Positions 45,802 to 54,026 of a DNA stretch of 57,520 nucleotides are shown here, piece after piece. Location of the stretch: positions 1 to 57,520 of the forward strand of contig PKDX01000043.1 in the NCBI GenBank assembly GCA_002862745.1. The letters are read 5' to 3'. The notes under the pieces were generated by a model. It was not told the origin of the DNA. It made no database searches and saw only the letters and a program-made list of their open reading frames with translations. Both the position numbers and the translations under genes were made by a program. The stretch comes from Bacteroidota bacterium (GTDB taxonomy: Bacteria; Bacteroidota; Bacteroidia; Chitinophagales; UBA8649). Within the stretch, counting starts at the first letter, position 1. Each line of letters begins with the position of its first letter.

Positions 45802-45898
45802 TTCCTTTTAAGGACGCCAAAGTTATAATTTTTTGTGGTATGTCCATGCATGAACCTTAAAAGAATCGTCACTTAGTTCCTTTTCACTAAAAGCGCTA

Positions 45899-45906
45899 TA
45901 CATTTG
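45899..45906 (+). promoter_or_regulatory. -7 box (TACATTTG) for trkA
   Basis: TACATTTG matches TAnnTTTG exactly and ends 4 nt before ATG 45911, implying a leaderless or near-leaderless trkA message. No clear TTTG at the expected -33 spacing. Confidence 0.6.
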
Positions 45907-45910
45907 CACT

Positions 45911-47248
45911 ATGAGAATACTCATTTCAGGTGCAGGTGAGGTTGGTTTTCATCTCGCCAAAGATCTAGCTATGGAAGGACAGGATATTGTCCTTATTGAC
46001 CCGGATCGCCATCGTTTGGAACATGCTTCCAACACCTTAGATATACAAACTATTGAAGGGGATGCAACATGCCCCAATACCTTATCCAAAGCGGGTATTG
46101 CCAATGCGAGTCTTTTAGTAGCCGCCACGAATTTGGAGGCTCGGAACATGACAATTTGTACCATTGGAAAACAGCTAGGGGTGAAGCGAACCATTGCTAG
46201 AATAAGCAATTTGCAACACCTTCGAAATAAGCAAAACATTGACTATCAGGCATTGGGAATCGATATAATGATTTCGCCAACGGAGCTGGCAGCGCTCGAA
46301 ATTTTGCGCCTTGTAGAGCATTCATCGTTTACAGATCATTACATTTTTGGAGACAATGCGCTCCACTTAGTGGGTATTCGTTTGGCTTCGACCTCAAGTT
46401 ATGTGGGCCATCCATTAATGGATATGCGAGAATCGGGTGATGTGCGATTCATTCCCGTATCCATCAAACGAGGTACCGAGACCCTGATTCCCACCGGAAA
46501 TACTATTCTAGAAGTTGATGATTTTGTGTATTTCATATGTATATCTGAAGCCTTGGATAAAGTGGCTTCACTTGATGGTATTGATCAAGTAAATACAGAG
46601 CGCGTAATGGTTCTAGGGGGTAGTCGCATCGGAGCGCGAGCCGCCGAACTTCTATCAAAAGAGTTTTTTACCAAGCTTGTTGAAATTAATCGAGAAAAGG
46701 CCGTTCGCTTAACAGACGAGCTTCCTAATACGTTAATCTTGAATGGTGATGGTCGCAATGTTGAGTTTCTGGAAGAAGAAGATATTTCAGCGACTGATCT
46801 CTTTATTGCCGTTACAGGGCAGACCGAGACCAATATTATGTCTTGCTTAGTCGCGAAAAGTAAAGGGGTTAAAAAGACTATTGCCCTAGTGGAGAATATC
46901 GATTACATGAATTTCTCTCAAGCCGTTGGGGTGGATACCATGCTAAATAAAAAGTTGATTGCAGCTAACAGCATCTTTCGATTTGTTCGAAAAGGAAGTG
47001 TTGTTTCTGTGGCAAGTATACGTGGAGTTGATGCCGAGGTCCTTGAATTTGAGGTCAACGAGAAATCAAAAGTGATTAACAAACCCATCCGCGAGTTGAA
47101 AATTCCACCAGGCGCAATCATTGGAGGCGTTATTCGAGATGGAATTGGCAAGGTTACCTTAGGGGATTTTGTCATCCTACCCGGTGATCACGTTGTTGTA
47201 TTTACGATGCCAGATAATATGGATAAGGTAGAACGCTTTTTTCGATGA
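45911..47248 (+). CDS. trkA: Trk potassium-uptake regulatory subunit TrkA
   Basis: Cytosolic NAD(H)-binding gating subunit of the TrkH potassium channel; 445 residues, as usual for a duplicated RCK protein. The first RCK domain opens ILISGAGEVGFHLA (GxGxxG) with Asp at the end of the second strand (LIDPDRHR). A second starts at VMVLGGSRIGARAAELL, near 230. Each is followed by a TrkA-C domain (for example EFEVNEKSKVINKPIREL at the end). Overlaps trkH by 4 bp (ATGA). Confidence 0.95.
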   Translation: MRILISGAGEVGFHLAKDLAMEGQDIVLIDPDRHRLEHASNTLDIQTIEGDATCPNTLSKAGIANASLLVAATNLEARNMTICTIGKQLGVKRTIARISNLQHLRNKQNIDYQALGIDIMISPTELAALEILRLVEHSSFTDHYIFGDNALHLVGIRLASTSSYVGHPLMDMRESGDVRFIPVSIKRGTETLIPTGNTILEVDDFVYFICISEALDKVASLDGIDQVNTERVMVLGGSRIGARAAELLSKEFFTKLVEINREKAVRLTDELPNTLILNGDGRNVEFLEEEDISATDLFIAVTGQTETNIMSCLVAKSKGVKKTIALVENIDYMNFSQAVGVDTMLNKKLIAANSIFRFVRKGSVVSVASIRGVDAEVLEFEVNEKSKVINKPIRELKIPPGAIIGGVIRDGIGKVTLGDFVILPGDHVVVFTMPDNMDKVERFFR

Positions 47249-48702
47249 GATTAAATCACAAGATTATTCTCAGCTTTTTGGGACTGCTCCTTATGCTCAG
47301 CGGCGTTCTAATGGCATTATCCATTATTCCTTCTGTTTATTTTAAAGATGGAGTTACCCCGCAATTGGTGATTTCAAGCGTAGCCACTTTTTGCAGTGGA
47401 GGTCTTTTATATCTTCTAAATCGAGGAAGTTCACGCAATATTGGAAAGCGAGATGGTTATCTGATTGTCACCTTGGGATGGGTAGTTATGTCGCTCTTTG
47501 GTAGCTTACCCTTTCTTTTGACTGGGTCTATCAGCCATGTTCCTGATGCCATTTTTGAATCCATTTCGGGCTTTACAACAACAGGAGCCTCCATTCTCAG
47601 TGATATTGAATCCATGCCTGAAGGTGTGCTTTTGTGGCGTTCTACCACTCATTGGATTGGTGGAATGGGAATTATTGTACTTACGATTGCCATTTTGCCT
47701 CTTTTAGGTATTGGCGGTATGCAGCTATACAGTGCTGAGGCACCTGGCATTGGAGGCGAAAAACTCCATCCTCGAATCACGCAAACTGCCAAAAGATTAT
47801 GGCTGATCTATGTGGGGATGACCATTGCAGAAACCCTTGCCTTGCGCATAGCAGGTATGTCAACCTTTGATGCCGTAAACCATGCTTTTGCCACGGTCTC
47901 GACGGGAGGTTTTTCAACTAAAAACCTCAGCATTGCCTATTGGAATGACAACCATGCTATCCAATGGATCATCATCGTATTTATGTTTCTAGCGGGCATC
48001 AACTTTTCGTTGATCTATTATTTTCTTCGGGGGTCTTGGAAAAAGATGGTAGGTGATGCGGAATTCAAGTTCTACGCTGTAATCGTAGTAATCATGACCC
48101 TAGTCATTACTGGCAATGTCCTTGCTCATCCGCCATCTGAGGGTTGGGATTACCCTTTGAGGGATGCATTGTTTCAAGTGCTAGGAACCATAACAACAAC
48201 AGGCTTTGTTACCGCTGATTTGACGGTACATCCAATGCTCATTACGCTCTTCTTTATGATGTTGTTCCTCGGTGGATCGGCAGGCTCTACGAGTGGGGGT
48301 ATGAAACTGATTCGCCATCTTGTGATTTTAAAAAATAGTGCGCTGGAATTTCGTCGTTTGATGCACCCGAACGCCGTGCTTCCGGTGCGGATAAATCAAA
48401 GTTCTGTAAGTAGTAAAATCCTTTTTAATACGATGGCCTTTATGATTGTATACTTTACGATTTTCATATTAGGAGCCGTTGTTATGAGTATAAGCGGGGA
48501 AGACTTCTTAACCTCTATTGGCTCAAGTGCTTCGGCGATAGGGAATGTTGGTCCTGGCTTAGGGAAGGTTTGTCCGACCTGTAATTATGCGGGGCTAACA
48601 AGTTTTGGCAAACTCTTCTTATCATTATTAATGCTAGTCGGGCGTTTGGAAATTTTTACTGTAATCATTGTTCTAACTCCTTCATTTTGGAGAAGAACAT
48701 AG
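47245..48702 (+). CDS. trkH: Trk potassium-uptake channel subunit TrkH
   Basis: Integral-membrane potassium transporter of 485 residues. The four pore-loop segments with their conserved glycines are SGFTTTGAS, ATVSTGGFSTKN, GTITTTGFVTAD and SASAIGNVGPGLG. The intramembrane-loop region GGSAGSTSGGMK, typical of the third repeat, is present. It is translationally coupled to trkA by a 4-bp overlap and ends 78 bp before the glucosaminidase start. Forms a complete two-gene Trk system. Confidence 0.95.
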   Translation: MRLNHKIILSFLGLLLMLSGVLMALSIIPSVYFKDGVTPQLVISSVATFCSGGLLYLLNRGSSRNIGKRDGYLIVTLGWVVMSLFGSLPFLLTGSISHVPDAIFESISGFTTTGASILSDIESMPEGVLLWRSTTHWIGGMGIIVLTIAILPLLGIGGMQLYSAEAPGIGGEKLHPRITQTAKRLWLIYVGMTIAETLALRIAGMSTFDAVNHAFATVSTGGFSTKNLSIAYWNDNHAIQWIIIVFMFLAGINFSLIYYFLRGSWKKMVGDAEFKFYAVIVVIMTLVITGNVLAHPPSEGWDYPLRDALFQVLGTITTTGFVTADLTVHPMLITLFFMMLFLGGSAGSTSGGMKLIRHLVILKNSALEFRRLMHPNAVLPVRINQSSVSSKILFNTMAFMIVYFTIFILGAVVMSISGEDFLTSIGSSASAIGNVGPGLGKVCPTCNYAGLTSFGKLFLSLLMLVGRLEIFTVIIVLTPSFWRRT

Positions 48703-48780
48703 GCAATACGCCCTTTGAGCACATTTAACCGTGTAAAACTGACGTTTTATTACATGTTAAGTCATTGTTTTTTTGTGACC

Positions 48781-50394
48781 ATGATGCGTTATTATTTTGG
48801 ATTTTTTCTTTGTTTAAGTACTTTCTTCAATTCCGCAGTCGCCCAGGAATTGAGTTATGTAGATATCTATCACCCGATTGCCGTGCGCGAAATGCACCAA
48901 TATGGAATTCCAGCTTCCATTACGTTAGCACAAGGCATATTGGAGTCCGGTAGAGGAAAGTCAGCATTGGCTGCTGAGGGTAATAATCACTTCGGTATAA
49001 AATGCCATAAGGGATGGGAGGGACCTTCTATGTTGTTGGATGATGATGCCCATGATGAATGTTTTCGAGTCTATGAGGACGCAGAATCATCCTACAAAGA
49101 CCACAGTATATTTTTGACAACAAGATCTCGTTATGATACGCTATTTACCTTCGACATAAAGGACTATACCTCTTGGGCGCACGGCCTTTCTGCCTGCGGG
49201 TATGCAACGAATCCTAAATACCCCGAGCTTTTGATAAGCATTATTGAAAGTGCCAATTTGCAGCGATTTGATGATTTTGCTGAAGGGCAATATGAAGTGG
49301 AGGGTCCATACAGTAGTTTAGTTAGTGAAATTGGAAACGGCACTTCATCTGATCCAACAAATGATAACCCTCCAGAAGCTAGAACCTCCTATCCTGATCT
49401 CCGTGAAAACGACGGAGTTTTCCTACTTAATCGCATCCAGGCGGTAGGTTATCGAGGAGAAGCCTTAGATTCTTTAGCCGTCTTGTTAGACCTAAGTATT
49501 CTGCAGCTTTCAAAGTATAATGATTTGTTAGCGGGGGAGTCCATTCCGCTAGGCAGTCCGATTTACAGGCAGCCTAAAAAGAAAAAAGGTCTTGAAAAGA
49601 CAGTTACAGTTCAACCCGGGGATAATATGTGGTTGATTAGTCAATGGCAGGGAATTCGCCTAACAAGGCTGTATATTCTCAATAACATGATTCCAGGAGA
49701 AGAGCCGGCAGTAGGCGAGGTATTGCATCTGCGTAAGCCATCTGAGAACAAGCCTACTTTGCGCGATAAATCGGAAGATAATGCGGAAACTACCCATGCC
49801 ACTGAAGGTAAAATGGAAGAGGAAGAAGATGACATTGAGGTAAACCTTGAAGAAGTAGCTAGCCAAAACGCAGAAACAGACTCAGAAACAGACTCAGAAA
49901 TAGACAGAGAAATCAACGTAGAAAAAAATGCAGAGGCATTAGAGGCGTCGGAGCCTGCTGAGCAAGCCGCCGACATCTCTGATGATGGCCCTGGTGAGGA
50001 GGCCCTTTCTGATGTAAGTCCTGCTCCTCAAGTTTCAGTGGAGGTTGCTGACGGTCAGATCTCGACTCTTAGTGAGGATGAATCATCGCCTGAACTCGTT
50101 GAGGGGGTTGAGACGGATGTTGCTGAGGTGACTGAACCTGTAGAGCCAATCATTGTAAATGAGGAGAGTATTGCCCCTGATGTTAACCAAGCGCCTTCAG
50201 AAACGGCCCTATCTGAGCCTATGCCCGAAGTCATAGAAACTAGGGAGCGCTCGTTTCATACCGTGTCCGAAGGGGAAACACTTTTTTCAATAGCCCGCCT
50301 TTATGATTTGACATTGATGAATCTGAAGCAGTGGAATGCCCTAGATGGGGTAGGTATTGAAGTAGGTCAAAAGCTTTTTGTAGAACCGAGATAG
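48781..50394 (+). CDS. Exported N-acetylglucosaminidase with two LysM domains and acidic linker
   Basis: Cell-wall hydrolase of 537 residues, started at ATG 48781 (or 48784); the longer frame begins at TTG and would put sequence before the signal peptide, which ends SAVAQ. The GH73 glucosaminidase domain spans about 25-165, with catalytic Glu55 in ILESGRGK, NNHFGIKCHKGW, and YKDHSIFL. LysM-like peptidoglycan-binding units follow: VTVQPGDNMWLISQW with LNNMIPGEEPAVG, and at the C-terminus HTVSEGETLFSIARLYDL with NALDGVGIEVGQKLFV. Between them is a long Glu/Asp/Ser/Thr-rich low-complexity linker (residues about 325-485, including ETDSETDSEIDREI). Likely separates daughter cells or remodels peptidoglycan. 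Followed 6 bp later by hpt. Confidence 0.9.
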   Translation: MMRYYFGFFLCLSTFFNSAVAQELSYVDIYHPIAVREMHQYGIPASITLAQGILESGRGKSALAAEGNNHFGIKCHKGWEGPSMLLDDDAHDECFRVYEDAESSYKDHSIFLTTRSRYDTLFTFDIKDYTSWAHGLSACGYATNPKYPELLISIIESANLQRFDDFAEGQYEVEGPYSSLVSEIGNGTSSDPTNDNPPEARTSYPDLRENDGVFLLNRIQAVGYRGEALDSLAVLLDLSILQLSKYNDLLAGESIPLGSPIYRQPKKKKGLEKTVTVQPGDNMWLISQWQGIRLTRLYILNNMIPGEEPAVGEVLHLRKPSENKPTLRDKSEDNAETTHATEGKMEEEEDDIEVNLEEVASQNAETDSETDSEIDREINVEKNAEALEASEPAEQAADISDDGPGEEALSDVSPAPQVSVEVADGQISTLSEDESSPELVEGVETDVAEVTEPVEPIIVNEESIAPDVNQAPSETALSEPMPEVIETRERSFHTVSEGETLFSIARLYDLTLMNLKQWNALDGVGIEVGQKLFVEPR

Positions 50395-50400
50395 ACTACT

Positions 50401-50937
50401 ATGGCAAGTATACAGTTACACGACAAGGTTTTTAAGCCTTACATAGATCGCAAAGAGGTCGAGGCTATAATAGATAAAATGGCTAACGATATTTCCAATA
50501 TTAATAATAATGATCTGTTGGTCGTCATTGTACTCAATGGGAGTATGTTTTTTGCCACCGAGTTGTTGCAGCGCATTAATCGTCCATGGGAAATCGATAC
50601 TATGCGACTAGCATCTTACCACGGTGGGCTGCAATCAAGTGGTCAGGTAGAGTTTTTATTGGATGTTAAGGCTGAGGTAAATGGGAGAAATATTCTATTG
50701 ATTGAAGATATAGTGGATACGGGAAGGACGCTAGCCTTTTTGCACGAGCACTTTAAGGACTTAGGAGCACAAAAAATAATGACAGCTACCCTTCTTCACA
50801 AGCCAAGTCAACGAATCAATGATATGCCCATTGAATACATAGGCAAGGATATTGACGATGCTTTTGTTGTTGGTTTTGGATTGGACTACCGCGAACTCGG
50901 CAGAAACCTTCCAGAAATATATGTTCTAGAGGATTAG
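50401..50937 (+). CDS. hpt: Hypoxanthine phosphoribosyltransferase
   Basis: Purine salvage enzyme joining hypoxanthine or guanine to PRPP. The 178 residues and the PRPP-binding loop LLIEDIVDTGRTL are typical, with VVIVLNGSMFFATEL and VDDAFVVGFGLDY-like FVVGFGLDYRELGRNLPEIYVL at the C-terminus. Starts at ATG 50401 and probably shares a message with the upstream glucosaminidase. With purF-like and adk in the window, it adds to purine metabolism, though the three are not one operon. Confidence 0.94.
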   Translation: MASIQLHDKVFKPYIDRKEVEAIIDKMANDISNINNNDLLVVIVLNGSMFFATELLQRINRPWEIDTMRLASYHGGLQSSGQVEFLLDVKAEVNGRNILLIEDIVDTGRTLAFLHEHFKDLGAQKIMTATLLHKPSQRINDMPIEYIGKDIDDAFVVGFGLDYRELGRNLPEIYVLED

Positions 50938-50954
50938 GACGGCAATTTAGTCCT
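50936..50954. terminator. Hairpin at the hpt / 56-aa gene junction
   Basis: AGGAC, 9-nt loop, GTCCT spans the stop codons of the two convergent genes. No clear T-run on either side, so a bidirectional terminator is only a possibility. Confidence 0.3.
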
Positions 50955-51117
50955 CATAAATTACGAAGACAGCACATTGGTTGAGCTTATCTCCAATAAC
51001 TTTTATCTCCTTCAGGTTCAATCCCTCTTGCTGCATTTCAGCTAGCTTATCATTGATGGACTCCTCCATTTTATCGAACTTGATTCCGTATAAATCGATG
51101 ATTTTAATCTTTTGCAT
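50947..51117 (-). CDS. Small protein of 56 residues, possibly Cse60-like
   Basis: A short frame from ATG 51117 to TAA 50947, translated as MQKIKIIDLYGIKFDKMEES... ending NQCAVFVIYED. It is well formed: alternating strand (KIKIIDLYG), an amphipathic helix (INDKLAEMQQEG), then two strands (KEIKVIGD, CAVFVIYE), suggesting a small alpha/beta fold. This pattern recalls the Cse60/phage-type small proteins of about 60 residues, but I am not sure of the family. It is convergent to hpt and divergent from adk, filling an otherwise unexplained 270-bp gap. A TATATTCA box, 6 of 8 to the -7 consensus, lies upstream. Confidence 0.6.
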   Translation of the reverse strand: MQKIKIIDLYGIKFDKMEESINDKLAEMQQEGLNLKEIKVIGDKLNQCAVFVIYED

Positions 51118-51170
51118 TTGTCTGTGTTCTTCTCTTGAATATAATAGGAATCCTCGACTAGTGCGAAAAC

Positions 51171-51202
51171 TTTGTGACCAATAGAGGCATTATATATATT
51201 TG
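51171..51202 (+). promoter_or_regulatory. Promoter for adk (TTTG, 20 nt, TATATTTG)
   Basis: TTTG at 51171-51174, a 20-nt spacer, and TATATTTG at 51195-51202: a full match to the Bacteroidota sigma-A consensus. It ends 5 nt before ATG 51208, so initiation is probably leaderless or uses ATG 51214. Confidence 0.75.
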
Positions 51203-51207
51203 AAACT

Positions 51208-51786
51208 ATGATTATGACGAATATTGTGTTGTTTGGCCCTCCGGGCAGTGGTAAGGGAACACAGGCTCAAAAGCTTGAAGCGAACCTCGGATTAAGACAA
51301 ATCTCCACTGGAGATCTCTTTCGTTTTCATCTTGGCAATTCTACCGAGTTAGGCAAGAAGGCTAAGGCCTATATGGATAAGGGTGATCTTGTGCCGGATG
51401 CATTAACTATTGAAATGTTGCAGTCGGAGGTTGAGAAATATCCTGATGCTAAGGGGTTCATTTTTGATGGTTTTCCACGAACAGCTCCCCAAGCCGAGGC
51501 GCTTGATGCTTTTCTTTTAGGTCGAGGTACCTCCATTGCTGCAATGATTCTTTTAGAAGTTGGAGAAGATGAACTGGTCCGCCGACTTCTAGAGCGCGGG
51601 AAAACGAGTGGAAGAGAGGATGACCAAAATGAAGAGGTTGTTCGGCATAGAATATCCGTGTATCATGAAAAGACGGCACCTGTCGCAGATTTTTACTCAG
51701 CTCAAGGTAAGTTCCACAAGATTCCAGGAGAAGGAGGTGTAGAGGCCATTTATGCCAGCTTGGAGTCTTTAGTAAAAAGCCTGTAA
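51208..51786 (+). CDS. adk: Adenylate kinase
   Basis: Catalyses AMP + ATP to 2 ADP. P-loop GPPGSGKGT at 10-18, then STGDLFR, the FDGFPRT motif and LLERGKTSGREDDQ with conserved arginines. At 192 residues with a short LID and no four-Cys zinc site, it is the short form common in Bacteroidota. ATG 51208 or 51214 (MTNIVLFG) could be the start; the promoter places both within a few bases of the predicted transcription start. obgE follows by 12 bp. Confidence 0.96.
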   Translation: MIMTNIVLFGPPGSGKGTQAQKLEANLGLRQISTGDLFRFHLGNSTELGKKAKAYMDKGDLVPDALTIEMLQSEVEKYPDAKGFIFDGFPRTAPQAEALDAFLLGRGTSIAAMILLEVGEDELVRRLLERGKTSGREDDQNEEVVRHRISVYHEKTAPVADFYSAQGKFHKIPGEGGVEAIYASLESLVKSL

Positions 51787-51798
51787 CCCTTATTGGTT

Positions 51799-52803
51799 AT
51801 GGCAGATCAAAATTTCGTTGATCGAATACGCATCTTTTGTCAAAGTGGCAACGGTGGTGCAGGATCATCGCACTTTAGACGGGAGAAATTTGTGCCTTTA
51901 GGTGGTCCTGATGGCGGTGATGGTGGTCGCGGTGGTCACGTTATTATCCGTGGCAATCGCAATCGCTGGACGCTATTGCATCTAAAGTTCCAAAAACATA
52001 ACAAGGCAGGTCATGGTCAGCCGGGAGCAGGTCAACGATCTTCTGGTCCTAGCGGTGAGGATATCATTTTAGATGTCCCCTTGGGCACGGTCATTAAGGA
52101 CGAGGAATCAGGCAAGGTGCTCTTGGAAATCAATGAGCACGATGAAGAGCTGATTCTCTTCGAAGGAGGTCTTGGTGGACGAGGAAACTGGCATTTTAAG
52201 ACATCGACAAATCAAGCACCGACCTATGCGCAGCCCGGCACATCGGGCCAAGAAGGGTGGGTCACCTTTGAGTTAAAGCTATTGGCAGATGTTGGTTTAG
52301 TTGGCTTTCCCAATGCTGGCAAGTCAACTTTGTTAAGTGTGGTAAGTGCTGCTAAGCCAAAAATTGCCTCTTATGCTTTTACCACGTTGACACCTAATCT
52401 TGGCATGGTGTCGTATAGAGATGATCAGTCCTTTGTTATGGCAGATATTCCTGGAATCATTGAGGGCGCTTCAGAAGGTAAGGGGCTGGGGATTCGATTT
52501 TTGAGACATATTGAGCGAAATGCTTGCTTACTTTTTTTAGTGCCTGCTGATGCTGACAACATTGTTGAGGCTTATAAAGTCTTACTGGCTGAGCTTGAGG
52601 CCTACAATTCTGAGCTGATTTTAAAGGAGCGAGTGCTGGGTATCTCTAAGGCTGACTTAATTGATGATGAACTGCAGGACTTGATTCTACAAGAGCTTCA
52701 AGCGTTTCTGCCGGAACACTTAGATGTAGTCTTCTTTTCTTCAGTATCAGGGCAGGGACTAGCACTATTAAAAGATGTTTTGTGGCGTGTAATGAACCAC
52801 TAA
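51799..52803 (+). CDS. obgE: GTPase ObgE/CgtA
   Basis: Ribosome-assembly GTPase. ATG 51799 (MADQNFVDR) is chosen over an upstream TTG; this gives 334 residues. The glycine-rich Obg fold is at 1-158 ([29 protein letters not shown]). The GTPase domain has G1 GFPNAGKST at 169-177, switch residues [12 protein letters not shown]3 DIPGIIEGA and the specificity segment SKADL. Downstream of adk by 12 bp and probably co-transcribed. No C-terminal TGS or OCT extension seen. Confidence 0.96.
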   Translation: MADQNFVDRIRIFCQSGNGGAGSSHFRREKFVPLGGPDGGDGGRGGHVIIRGNRNRWTLLHLKFQKHNKAGHGQPGAGQRSSGPSGEDIILDVPLGTVIKDEESGKVLLEINEHDEELILFEGGLGGRGNWHFKTSTNQAPTYAQPGTSGQEGWVTFELKLLADVGLVGFPNAGKSTLLSVVSAAKPKIASYAFTTLTPNLGMVSYRDDQSFVMADIPGIIEGASEGKGLGIRFLRHIERNACLLFLVPADADNIVEAYKVLLAELEAYNSELILKERVLGISKADLIDDELQDLILQELQAFLPEHLDVVFFSSVSGQGLALLKDVLWRVMNH

Positions 52804-52912
52804 ACGGCCCCAATGAGGGTTAGGCTATGTAGAGGATTTAATTCGTTTCCAAAACCATCACGTGTTTTCTAACGTTTATGCCTGAAAAAGAAAGGTATTC
52901 GTAAGGGTGAAA

Positions 52913-53815
52913 ATGATATCAGATAAAGCACTTATCCCCATTTTAATCAGCGTACTCTCGTTGATTTGGGGTTCTTCCTATATCTTAATGACCATAGGGT
53001 TAAAGTCCTTTACACCTTACGAAGTTTCAGCGTGGCGTTATGTTTTTGCATTATTACCCATAGCTCCTTTTGCTCTTAGGAAATTAACTCAGATTAGTCG
53101 AAGTGACTGGCCTTGGATTATAGTGGTGACTTTTGTGGGTACAGGATTTCCTGGTATTATTTATCCTACGGCAGTGCAATATGTAGATAGTTCGGTTATT
53201 GGAATAATCAATGCCTTAACCCCGCTCTTTACATTATGTATTGGCCTTGCCATATTTCGGTTACGACTCACCTTGTTTAAAGGTCTCGGTGTTTTACTAG
53301 GATTGCTTGGGGCAAGTATTTTGATCTTGGCTGGAAGTCCTTCCGGTTCAGATACTACGGTGAGCTATGCGTTACTCGCTGTACTTGCGCCTTTTTGCTA
53401 TGGAATAAGTACCAACGTGATTAAATCAAAGTTGGGTCATCTCAATCCCTTGGCGATCACCATGGCTATGTTTACACAACTAGGGTTCTTAGGTATTCTA
53501 TTTTTAGTGTTAAGCCCCAATTGGAAGGTGTCTTTTTTTGATACATCTAATGGGATTGATTTTATGCATATTGAGTCTATTCTGGCCATGATCATTCTTG
53601 GTGGATTTGGTACTTCTTTGGCGCTCTTTCTCTTTTATAATCTGATACAGCGTACCTCAGCAGTCGCGGCATCAACGGTCACTTATATAATGCCAGTAGT
53701 TGCCTTATTTTGGGGCTTTCTTGCTGGCGAGGAAATTGACATTTGGCATGCATTCGGTTTTGCCTTCATAGTTTCCGGTATTTTTCTCGTTAACACAATG
53801 TGGAAAAAAAATTAA
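52913..53815 (+). CDS. EamA-family (DMT) transporter
   Basis: Inner-membrane transporter of 300 residues with about ten hydrophobic helices in two EamA halves. Start ATG 52913 (MISDKALIP) is preferred to GTG 52907. Family features are LIWGSSYILMTIGLKSFTP and RYVFALLPIAP in the first half and ALFLFYNLIQRTSAVAASTVTYIMPVVALFWG with GEEI near the end. Substrate unknown; members export amino acids, nucleosides or other metabolites. The following 211 bp to the next gene are AT-rich and hold two small hairpins (CGGTT-AACCG near 53820; CGTCT-AGACG near 53900) and a promoter. Confidence 0.9.
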   Translation: MISDKALIPILISVLSLIWGSSYILMTIGLKSFTPYEVSAWRYVFALLPIAPFALRKLTQISRSDWPWIIVVTFVGTGFPGIIYPTAVQYVDSSVIGIINALTPLFTLCIGLAIFRLRLTLFKGLGVLLGLLGASILILAGSPSGSDTTVSYALLAVLAPFCYGISTNVIKSKLGHLNPLAITMAMFTQLGFLGILFLVLSPNWKVSFFDTSNGIDFMHIESILAMIILGGFGTSLALFLFYNLIQRTSAVAASTVTYIMPVVALFWGFLAGEEIDIWHAFGFAFIVSGIFLVNTMWKKN

Positions 53816-53978
53816 ATAATCGGTTATATAAAACCGCTTAACAATTTTATAACATTAGATCTTTCTTAATTCCCTGAAAATAAGTGTATTGTAAATAGCC
53901 GTCTTAAAAAGTAGACGATTTATTTACAAAAGTTAACGTGTGATTTCAAAAAAGGTAGCGATTTATTCACTTGCACTT

Positions 53979-54010
53979 TTTGGTGTTTTCATTGAAATTT
54001 TCAAAATTTG
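53979..54010 (+). promoter_or_regulatory. Promoter for the large secreted protein (TTTG, 20 nt, AAAATTTG)
   Basis: TTTG at 53979-53982, 20-nt spacer, AAAATTTG at 54003-54010 (7 of 8 to the consensus counting only the fixed positions as one mismatch). ATG 54027 follows 16 nt later. Confidence 0.5.
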
Positions 54011-54026
54011 ACAAAAATTAACTCTA

